NCBI GenBank assembly: GCA_002421475.1
Contig: DIJW01000073.1
Location: 7,666-21,017 of the forward strand
Length of the DNA stretch: 13,352 bases
From: Thiomicrospira sp. UBA5634
Lineage (GTDB): Bacteria; Pseudomonadota; Gammaproteobacteria; Thiomicrospirales; Thiomicrospiraceae
Direction of reading: 5' to 3'
Shown: positions 6,077 to 12,494 of the stretch, piece by piece
Numbering within the stretch: the first letter of the stretch is position 1
Layout of the letters: each line of letters starts with the position of its first letter
Made by a program: the position numbers and the translations under genes
The notes under the pieces: generated by a model
Databases searched by the model: none
Seen by the model: the letters and a program-made list of their open reading frames with translations, nothing else
Told to the model about the DNA's origin: nothing

Positions 6077-7003
6077 ATGAGTTATCGTATAGTTTTCGCC
6101 GGTACCCCCGAGTTTTCGGTCGCTCCACTACAAGCATTATTGGACTCTGAACACCAAGTTGTGGCGGTTTATACGCAACCGGATCGCCCGGCAGGTCGCG
6201 GTCGCAAACTCACCCCGAGCCCGGTAAAACAACTGGCATTGCAACACAATCTGCCGGTTTTGCAGCCGGAAAACCTAAAAACAGCGGAAGCCCAAGCCGA
6301 ATTAGCGGCGCTGAATGCCGACATTATGGTGGTGGTCGCTTATGGTTTGTTATTGCCGCAAGCGATTCTCGATACGCCACGCCTCGGTTGTTTAAATATT
6401 CATGCCTCTTTGTTACCTCGCTGGCGTGGTGCGGCGCCGATTCAACGCGCGATTGAAGCCGGTGATACCGAAACCGGCATTACGATTATGCAAATGGACA
6501 AAGGATTAGATACCGGCGCAATGCTGTATAAACTGCATACGCCAATACAAGCTGATGATACCGCACAAATATTACATGACCGTTTAAGCCCATTAGGCGC
6601 GCAAGCGTTGCTCGACACACTTAACAAACTCGAAAGCATTCCCGCCGAACATCAAGATAATGACCAGGCCTGCTACGCGGCGAAACTAACGAAAGCAGAA
6701 GCGCAAATTCGCTGGCAAGATAATGCCGAACAAATCGTGCGTCGTATTCACGCGTTTAATCCTTGGCCGATGGCGTTTACCTTGTTTAACGGTGAACCGT
6801 TAAGAGTATTGGAGGCGCAAGCGTTACCCGGCCCACAGCATGACAATATCGGTCAAATGATTTTGCTGGAAAAAGCCGGCGTAGATGTCGCCGCCGGTCA
6901 GGGCTTGGTGAGGCTGATAACCGTGCAACCGGCAGGCAAAAAACCTATGTCGGCGTATGATTTCTGCCAAGCACGCAATGTGATTGGACAAACTTTAGAA
7001 TGA
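6077..7003 (+). CDS. fmt: Methionyl-tRNA formyltransferase
   Basis: Fmt transfers a formyl group from 10-formyl-tetrahydrofolate to the methionine of initiator Met-tRNA, in the cytoplasm. The 308 residues start with a Rossmann-type GTPEFSV and carry the tRNA-contacting basic loop DRPAGRGRKLTPSPVKQLA (36-54), catalytic Asn107 and His109 in NIHASLLPRWRGAAPIQ, and Asp145 in MDKGLDTGAML. The C-terminal beta-barrel domain starts around 205 (INAFNPWP-like: IHAFNPWPMAF). AAGGAG (6065-6070) supports the ATG. It sits between def and rsmB on one likely transcript. One degenerate copy of the palindrome lies at 6663, encoding Asp-Gln-Ala-Cys. Confidence 0.97.
   Translation: MSYRIVFAGTPEFSVAPLQALLDSEHQVVAVYTQPDRPAGRGRKLTPSPVKQLALQHNLPVLQPENLKTAEAQAELAALNADIMVVVAYGLLLPQAILDTPRLGCLNIHASLLPRWRGAAPIQRAIEAGDTETGITIMQMDKGLDTGAMLYKLHTPIQADDTAQILHDRLSPLGAQALLDTLNKLESIPAEHQDNDQACYAAKLTKAEAQIRWQDNAEQIVRRIHAFNPWPMAFTLFNGEPLRVLEAQALPGPQHDNIGQMILLEKAGVDVAAGQGLVRLITVQPAGKKPMSAYDFCQARNVIGQTLE
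6663..6674. repeat. Palindromic motif variant in fmt (one mismatch)
   Basis: ACCAGGCCTGCT differs from the consensus only at position 11 (G read as C). It is read GAC CAG GCC TGC, encoding Asp-Gln-Ala-Cys, the same phase as the Gln-Ala-Trp copies. Confidence 0.75.
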
Positions 7004-7025
7004 CTTCTTTTCAAATGAATTGCTT

Positions 7026-8330
7026 ATGAATCCTCGCCGTGCCGCGTTAGACGCTATTTTACAAGTCACCGAACATGGTCACTCACTCAGCCAAGTGTTG
7101 CCGGACACGCTTAATCGTATAACGGATCGGCGTGATCGCGGTTTTGCGCAACATCTTATTCATGGCACTTTACGTTGGTATGAACGTTTAGTTGCCATTC
7201 GCCAACAGCTGGTGACCAAACCGCTAAAAAATAAAGATGAAGACATTAATACCCTGATTTTGCTGGCGTTGTTTCAATTGCTTTATCTCGACACACCGGC
7301 TCATGCGGCTGTTTCCGAAACGGTTGCTCTCAGTCAAAAACTCAAAAAACCTTGGGCGCGTGGTTTTTTAAACGGTGTTTTACGCACCTTTGTGCGTGAG
7401 CAAGCCGAAATTTTGGCGAAAACCCCCACCACCCCGGCGGTGCAATTTTCCCATCCGCAATGGTTGGTCGATAAATTACAACGCGCTTATCCAACCCAAT
7501 TTGAAACCATTTTGCAGCACAATAACCAACCACCAGGCCTGGTGCTGCGCGTGAACACGCGCGTGCAAACACGAGAGGAGTTCTTAACCAAACTTCAGGC
7601 TGCCGGGATTAAAGCCGCGGCACACCCGCTCACGCCGGTTGGTATTGAGTTGGATGAAGGGGTCGACATTACGGCGTTACCCAGTTTTGAACAAGGTGGT
7701 TTTAGTGTGCAAGATGCCGCAGCACAACAAGCGGCGTTAATTTTACAGCCACAAGCGGGCATGCGTATTTTGGATGCCTGTGCCGCTCCGGGCGGTAAAA
7801 CCTGTCATTTATTGGAAAGTTGCGACAACCAGGCCTGGTTGTTGGCGTTGGAAAAAGAACCTAATCGTATGCCACGATTACAGCAAAATTTAGCACGGTT
7901 AAATTTGCAAGCGCACACTCAAGTCGCCGATGCAGCCGATCTCGACAGCTGGTGGGATGGTCAGCTATTTGATCAAATTTTATTGGATGCACCCTGCTCT
8001 GCCACCGGCATTATCCGCCGTCATCCGGATATAAAACATCATCGTCGCGAAACCGATATTTCTGCATTGACCGACATTCAGGCGCAGTTATTGGATCAAT
8101 TGTGGCGCACGCTCAAACCCGGCGGTTTGATGCTGTATGCCACCTGCTCCATTTTACCGGATGAAAACGCGGATCAAATCCAAGCATTTTTACAACGCCA
8201 AACCGATGCTCAGCTCCAGCCTATTAGCACAAGCTGGGGTCAAGGCGAAATGGGCAAACAAATTTTGCCCGGCGACAAGGGTATGGATGGGTTTTATTAT
8301 GCGCTGATGCGCAAAGGCGAACGCGCCTAA
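7026..8330 (+). CDS. rsmB: 16S rRNA m5C967 methyltransferase RsmB
   Basis: RsmB (Sun/Fmu) methylates C967 of 16S rRNA using SAM. The 434-residue protein has an N-terminal NusB-like RNA-binding domain (about 1-135, with NPRRAALDAIL and AVSETVALSQ...ARGFLNGVLR) and a C-terminal Rossmann methyltransferase domain. Visible motifs are the SAM loop LDACAAPGGKT (249-259), DAPCSATG with Cys324 and ATCS with catalytic Cys374. I chose the ATG at 7026 (MNPRRAALD). An in-frame TTG at 7020 would add only two residues and has no better ribosome site; neither start has a strong Shine-Dalgarno, so coupling to fmt 22 bases upstream is possible. Its stop overlaps the next start (TAATG). Two perfect palindrome copies lie inside it, encoding PPGLV (about 169-173) and NQAWL (about 268-272). 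Confidence 0.96.
   Translation: MNPRRAALDAILQVTEHGHSLSQVLPDTLNRITDRRDRGFAQHLIHGTLRWYERLVAIRQQLVTKPLKNKDEDINTLILLALFQLLYLDTPAHAAVSETVALSQKLKKPWARGFLNGVLRTFVREQAEILAKTPTTPAVQFSHPQWLVDKLQRAYPTQFETILQHNNQPPGLVLRVNTRVQTREEFLTKLQAAGIKAAAHPLTPVGIELDEGVDITALPSFEQGGFSVQDAAAQQAALILQPQAGMRILDACAAPGGKTCHLLESCDNQAWLLALEKEPNRMPRLQQNLARLNLQAHTQVADAADLDSWWDGQLFDQILLDAPCSATGIIRRHPDIKHHRRETDISALTDIQAQLLDQLWRTLKPGGLMLYATCSILPDENADQIQAFLQRQTDAQLQPISTSWGQGEMGKQILPGDKGMDGFYYALMRKGERA
7531..7544. repeat. Palindromic motif, 14-base perfect copy in rsmB
   Basis: The core 12-mer (7532-7543) gains one extra complementary pair (CACC...GGTG). The phase is CCA CCA GGC CTG GTG, giving Pro-Pro-Gly-Leu-Val just before the conserved LRVN of RsmB. 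Confidence 0.9.
7825..7842. repeat. Palindromic motif, 18-base perfect palindrome in rsmB
   Basis: The half-site ACAACCAGG is followed by its exact reverse complement. It is read AAC CAG GCC TGG TTG (Asn-Gln-Ala-Trp-Leu). It lies 282 bases from the other rsmB copy. Confidence 0.92.
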
Positions 8331-8896
8331 TGCGGCTGCGTTGGCTAGTGATGTTTATACTGGCTTTAACCAGCCTATCAAGCTGGTCGCATGTCAGCCT
8401 GCTACAAATTAGTGATTATCACCAAGATCAGCAATTGCTGTTCGATGCCCAACTTGAACTGCAATTGACACCACGCATTATTGACGCAATACATCACGAA
8501 ATTCCGCTACAGTTTGTCACACACATTAAACTTAATCGGCGAGATCAGTTTTTTATTTTTCCCTACAACACAGAATTAGTCGGCATAGATTATGTGACTG
8601 AGTTACGTTATTCACGTTTTTATCAACGTTATACTCTGCACAATTTGCGTAATGGGAATGTGGAACACTTTAACCAGCTTAATGACGCACTCAAAACTTT
8701 GGGAACACTAGCCGGCTTTCGCCTTACCAACCTCAATCAGATGCATTCCGGATTGCGTTATCATATTCGCCTGAAGTTTGAATTAAGTTACTGGACCTTA
8801 CCCGCGCCGTTGTTAACGCAAGCATTAATCCATCCGGACTGGCGTTTAAGCAGCCCATGGTTTGAATTACCTGTTCAGACAGGACGTCGTCGATGA
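8330..8896 (+). CDS. Secreted DUF4390 family protein
   Basis: This is a 188-residue protein of the DUF4390 family, conserved in gamma- and betaproteobacteria between rsmB and ntrY and without an assigned function. The first 20 residues (RLRWLVMFILALTSLSSWS) form a signal peptide or N-terminal membrane anchor, so the rest should be periplasmic. The body is rich in beta-strand with the pattern LLFDAQLELQLTPRIIDAIHHEIPLQF, then YVTELRYSRFYQRYTLHNL, and ends with the characteristic WRLSSPWFELPV. No cysteine or enzyme-like motif is visible. The start overlaps the rsmB stop by one base and the stop overlaps the ntrY start by four (ATGA), so it is translationally coupled on both sides. Its invariable place before a membrane sensor kinase suggests, as inference only, a role in signal input. 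Confidence 0.88.
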   Translation: MRLRWLVMFILALTSLSSWSHVSLLQISDYHQDQQLLFDAQLELQLTPRIIDAIHHEIPLQFVTHIKLNRRDQFFIFPYNTELVGIDYVTELRYSRFYQRYTLHNLRNGNVEHFNQLNDALKTLGTLAGFRLTNLNQMHSGLRYHIRLKFELSYWTLPAPLLTQALIHPDWRLSSPWFELPVQTGRRR

Positions 8897-11091
8897 AACT
8901 TATTAAACACCCGCTCATTAAACAGTATGGTTGGATTATTATTCTGTCGGCTTTATTGCTGGGCGCGTTATTTTTAATGAGTCGAATTCTTAAAAATGCG
9001 CCGCATTTTACCGAGTCTTATATCGCGCTATTGATTTTCACTTTTATTGGCACACTCATTCTTGTCACTCTGCTGGTTCGAACCTTATACAAACTTTACA
9101 AACAATATAAACAAGGAGTTTCAGGGGTTAAGACGACCATTAAACTCACCTCGACCTTAACCCTGTTACTGGCGTTTCCGATTGTGATTTTGTATTACTT
9201 TGCGATCAGTTTTATTCATCAAGGCATTGATCAGTGGTTTGATGTACGCACCGAACAAGCGTTAAGTGATGCCAGTGCTTTAATGCGCGCCAATCTCGAC
9301 CATGCAACGCGTGACAGTTTAAATATGACTTTACGTGCACACAGTCAGCTACAGCCTTTACTGACCCAACGGCCGGCTTTAGTTATTAATGAATTACGTA
9401 ACCAACTCAATGCGCAAGAAGTGGCGTTATATCAATCCAACGGCCAACTACTCGCTTTTAGCAATGCCTACGGCAGCCAAATTCTACCCACGCCTCCATC
9501 CGATGCGTTGTTTCAACAAGTTCGCCAACGCCTAAGTTATGCAGCAGTAGAAACACTTAACGACGGTCAGCAAGACATCATTCGCATCCTTATCCCGGTT
9601 AACGATCTGTTTTCCAACCAGGCTTACCCATTACAGGTTGTGTTTGCGATTCCGGACAACATTACTCGTTATGCCCAATCGGTCAGGTTGGCAGAAAGCC
9701 AATATCATGAACTTAACTATTTACGTGGCCCATTAAAAATCAGCTTTACTCTTATTCTCTCCATGGTGTTATTTTTGACTTTGGTCACAGCGTTGTTATT
9801 CACGGTGCAAGCGGCACAAAATCTGACCCGCCCGATTCGCAACCTAGTACAAGGCACACAGCGGGTTGCGCAAGGTGACTACAGCACCAAAATGCAGGTT
9901 GATCGCGATGATGAATTTGGCGTATTAATTCAATCATTTAACGACATGATTCAACAGGTTGCCAAAGCACGAAACGACATCAAAATTAACCATCAACAAA
10001 CCGAAGTGCAACGCCTTTATTTCCAAGCGGTAATTCGAAACTTGACCAACGGTGTCATCACCCTTGATATGAATCGACGTTTGCGCACCATTAACGATAC
10101 CGCCAGTGATATTTTAGGGGTCGATTTGCAAAGCCATGTCGGTGAACGATTTTGCGATTTAATGGATGACACCAATAACCCGCATTTAAAACCTTTTTTT
10201 GATGCGGTGTTACCGCATTTCGAACTGGACGTATTACGTCAAAATGAACTGAAACCTTGGAGTGAACAAATCACGCTGCAACACCAGCAACAACAGCGGA
10301 TTGTATTACTGCACGCTTCAACGCTGCCGAGTATTGACCAAAAAGTAGGCGGGTTTGTGATTGTATTGGACGACATTACTGAATTGGTTCAAGCTCAGCT
10401 TAACGCTGCTTGGAGTGATGTAGCACGACGTTTAGCGCATGAAATCAAAAACCCGCTGACACCGATCCAACTCAGTGCAGAGCGATTACAATTTAAACTG
10501 GCTGCCAAACTTGATGATAACGATGCCGACTTATTACAACGCATGACGCGTACGATTGTTGACCAGGTTGAAACCATGCAGACCTTGGTGCAAGCATTTA
10601 TTGATTATGCCCATACCCCTGAAATGCAATTACGTTTGCTTAATCTGAATGAATTGATTTTAGACATCACGTCCATGTATCAATCGCCGGATAACCTCGA
10701 AGTGATTCACACCCAGCTTGATGCGCAATGCCCGATGATTTTGGCCGACAGTGCGAGATTACGTCAGTTATTCCACAACTTGATTAAAAACGCGTTGGAA
10801 GCCACTGAAAATATCACACAACCTCAGATCCTGATAAGTACCGATTGCCACCAGCAAGCCGACAAAATAACGATCAGCATCGCGGACAACGGTCCCGGCA
10901 TTCCAGAACAAGCACTTAACTGGATTTTTGAACCCTATGCGACTGACAAACCCAAAGGTACCGGCCTCGGTTTAGCGATTGTCAAAAAGATTGTGGAAGA
11001 ACATAATGGCCGTATTGAATTACTCAACCCTAACTCACAGGGAACTTGTTTTGTGATCACCTTGTCAAAACTTAATGCGGATGGAGTGTAA
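8893..11091 (+). CDS. ntrY: NtrY-type membrane sensor histidine kinase
   Basis: This is the membrane sensor kinase of an NtrY/NtrX two-component system. The 732 residues include predicted membrane segments near 12-30, 43-63, 85-107 and 283-305. A sensor region of about 175 residues lies outside the membrane between the third and fourth. Next come a HAMP linker (about 306-360, LTRPIRNLVQGTQRVAQGDYS), a PAS domain (about 375-490), and a HisKA domain with phospho-acceptor His516 in ARRLAHEIKNPLTPIQLSAERL. The ATPase domain has an N-box NLIKNALEA (Asn633), a G1 box DNGPGI (665-670) and a G2 box KGTGLGL (688-694). All catalytic residues look intact. Its stop overlaps the ntrX start (TAATG). Homologues sense redox or nitrogen status in some alphaproteobacteria; the signal here is unknown. 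It contains no good palindrome copy despite being the longest gene. Confidence 0.94.
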   Translation: MKLIKHPLIKQYGWIIILSALLLGALFLMSRILKNAPHFTESYIALLIFTFIGTLILVTLLVRTLYKLYKQYKQGVSGVKTTIKLTSTLTLLLAFPIVILYYFAISFIHQGIDQWFDVRTEQALSDASALMRANLDHATRDSLNMTLRAHSQLQPLLTQRPALVINELRNQLNAQEVALYQSNGQLLAFSNAYGSQILPTPPSDALFQQVRQRLSYAAVETLNDGQQDIIRILIPVNDLFSNQAYPLQVVFAIPDNITRYAQSVRLAESQYHELNYLRGPLKISFTLILSMVLFLTLVTALLFTVQAAQNLTRPIRNLVQGTQRVAQGDYSTKMQVDRDDEFGVLIQSFNDMIQQVAKARNDIKINHQQTEVQRLYFQAVIRNLTNGVITLDMNRRLRTINDTASDILGVDLQSHVGERFCDLMDDTNNPHLKPFFDAVLPHFELDVLRQNELKPWSEQITLQHQQQQRIVLLHASTLPSIDQKVGGFVIVLDDITELVQAQLNAAWSDVARRLAHEIKNPLTPIQLSAERLQFKLAAKLDDNDADLLQRMTRTIVDQVETMQTLVQAFIDYAHTPEMQLRLLNLNELILDITSMYQSPDNLEVIHTQLDAQCPMILADSARLRQLFHNLIKNALEATENITQPQILISTDCHQQADKITISIADNGPGIPEQALNWIFEPYATDKPKGTGLGLAIVKKIVEEHNGRIELLNPNSQGTCFVITLSKLNADGV

Positions 11092-12485
11092 TGCGTACCA
11101 ACTCTCGTTCTAATACCCCGCCAACTCACGCGCCCGGCAAATTGTTGATTGTGGATGACGAAAAAGATATTCGCAGTTTAATGCAGGAAATTTTTTCTGA
11201 GGAAGGTTATCAAGTCATGACTGCGGCCAATGGCGTGCAAGCGCGCCAGGCCTGGCGCGACAATGTGCCGGACGTGATTTTCCTTGATGTGTGGATGCCC
11301 GATATTGATGGGGTTTCATTACTGCAAGAAATGCAAAAAGAACAACTGCTTGAGCACACCATCGTCATTATGATGTCAGGACACGGCACGATTGAAACGG
11401 CGATTCAAGCTACGCGTTTTGGCGCGTATGACTTTTTAGAAAAACCGTTATCACTCGCTAAACTGATTGTCACAGCAGAGCGCGCGCTCGAACATAATCG
11501 CTTACAACATGAAAACAAACGATTAAAAGAAAAACTACCAGGCTTGGTGATGCCGATTGGCAAAAGTAAAATGATGCGTGAACAGCGCGACACGATTGAG
11601 CGGCTCGCTAAATACACTATGCCGATTTTATTGATGGGTGAACCCGGGGTCGGTAAACATTTTTTTGCCAATGCCTTACATCAAGTCAGCAATCGCAAAG
11701 ACTATCCGATTGTGACTATTCACGCCACGCCCTTTTCCGAACAGCTTGGTTATTGGTTAGGTGTGACAGCAGAGAAAAATATTAGTGTTGGGCATATTGA
11801 ACAAATTAAAGGCGGCACGTTGGTGTTGTCGAATATTGAACATCTCAGTGAGGAAGCTCAAGCCTGTTTGGCGGATTTGATTTTTGAACAAGGTTATCGC
11901 CGTCAGGGTTCGGATAAACTTTATCCAATTGATTTACGTGTAATCTGTACCACTGGCGTCGATTTAGAACAGGCAGTAATGCAGGGCCAATTCCGTGACG
12001 ATTTGTTTAAACGACTGAATGTTATGCCGATTGTTGTGCCGGCGTTACGTCAACACAATGAAGACATTCCTGAATTGGTCAACCACTTTGTTGATCACTT
12101 TCAACACACAGAAAGCTTACAGCCACGCCATTTTTCCGATGAAGTACTGGGCTTATTACGCCAATACGCCTGGCCAGGAAACTTGCGCGAACTACAGAAT
12201 TTAGTGCAGCGTTTATTGATTTTAGGCACCGGCACTGATGTCAGCGAGGAGGAGGTTAAGCACAGCTTGACCCAATCTTCGCAACAATACTACAATAGCG
12301 CCGCAATCGACACCACCGTCAATTTAAAAGTCGCTAAAGAGTTGTTTGAAGCGGCTTATTTGAAACAATTGTTACGCGAAACCAGCGGCAGTGTTTCTGA
12401 AACGGCTAAACGTTCAGGTATTGAACGCACCCATCTCTATCGCAAACTCAAGTCGTTAGAGATTGATCCAAAAGATCCAATCTAA
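11091..12485 (+). CDS. ntrX: NtrX-like response regulator with degenerate sigma-54 ATPase core
   Basis: This is the cognate regulator of NtrY, with receiver, AAA+ and Fis-type DNA-binding domains in 464 residues. The receiver (16-133) is intact: acidic pair Asp22/Asp23, phospho-acceptor Asp66 in FLDVWMPD and Lys118. The AAA+ domain keeps a Walker A (GEPGVGK, 183-189), Arg302 and Arg308 in QFRDDLFKRLN, and the sensor II motif WPGNLREL (361-368). It has lost the GAFTGA loop that contacts sigma-54: the usual ESELFGHEKGAFTGA stretch is replaced by SEQLGYWLGVTAEKNISVG (216-234) and is several residues short. The Walker B acidic pair is gone too, LFLDE becoming LVLSN (244-248). The Fis-like HTH (about 417-458, GSVSETAKRSGIERTHLYRKLK) is intact. 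I infer a DNA-binding regulator that no longer activates sigma-54 polymerase by ATP hydrolysis. It is coupled to ntrY by a one-base overlap. Confidence 0.93.
   Translation: MRTNSRSNTPPTHAPGKLLIVDDEKDIRSLMQEIFSEEGYQVMTAANGVQARQAWRDNVPDVIFLDVWMPDIDGVSLLQEMQKEQLLEHTIVIMMSGHGTIETAIQATRFGAYDFLEKPLSLAKLIVTAERALEHNRLQHENKRLKEKLPGLVMPIGKSKMMREQRDTIERLAKYTMPILLMGEPGVGKHFFANALHQVSNRKDYPIVTIHATPFSEQLGYWLGVTAEKNISVGHIEQIKGGTLVLSNIEHLSEEAQACLADLIFEQGYRRQGSDKLYPIDLRVICTTGVDLEQAVMQGQFRDDLFKRLNVMPIVVPALRQHNEDIPELVNHFVDHFQHTESLQPRHFSDEVLGLLRQYAWPGNLRELQNLVQRLLILGTGTDVSEEEVKHSLTQSSQQYYNSAAIDTTVNLKVAKELFEAAYLKQLLRETSGSVSETAKRSGIERTHLYRKLKSLEIDPKDPI
11242..11259. repeat. Palindromic motif variant, 18-base perfect palindrome in ntrX
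   Basis: The half-site CGCGCCAGG is followed by its exact reverse complement. Compared with the consensus, the outer A/T pair is replaced by G/C on both sides, so the symmetry is kept although the sequence changed. It is read CGC CAG GCC TGG CGC (Arg-Gln-Ala-Trp-Arg) in the receiver domain. Confidence 0.88.
11537..11548. repeat. Palindromic motif variant in ntrX (one C-to-T change)
   Basis: ACCAGGCTTGGT differs from the consensus only at position 8, where the second C of the CCTGG half reads T. It is read CTA CCA GGC TTG GTG (Leu-Pro-Gly-Leu-Val), in the linker between the receiver and AAA+ domains. Confidence 0.8.
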
Positions 12486-12494
12486 GGAAAAGTT

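Noticed and set aside
7020..7025. TTG at 7020 as the rsmB start
   Set aside because: It adds just two residues and has no better ribosome site than the ATG at 7026, whose product begins with the normal NPRRAALD.
9617..9628. ACCAGGCTTACC in ntrY as a palindrome copy
   Set aside because: Four mismatches to the 12-mer; two fit cytosine deamination but the rest do not, so it is too weak to count.
687..11548. Reading the palindrome as a CRISPR array or transposon ends
   Set aside because: Spacing is irregular (hundreds to thousands of bases), copies are short and lie in unrelated genes, with no spacers and no nearby cas or transposase genes.
687..11548. Calling the palindrome a DNA uptake sequence because dprA is in the window
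   Set aside because: Known uptake sequences are not palindromic, and dprA is widespread in non-competent bacteria; proximity alone does not support it. Kept only as one of several hypotheses.
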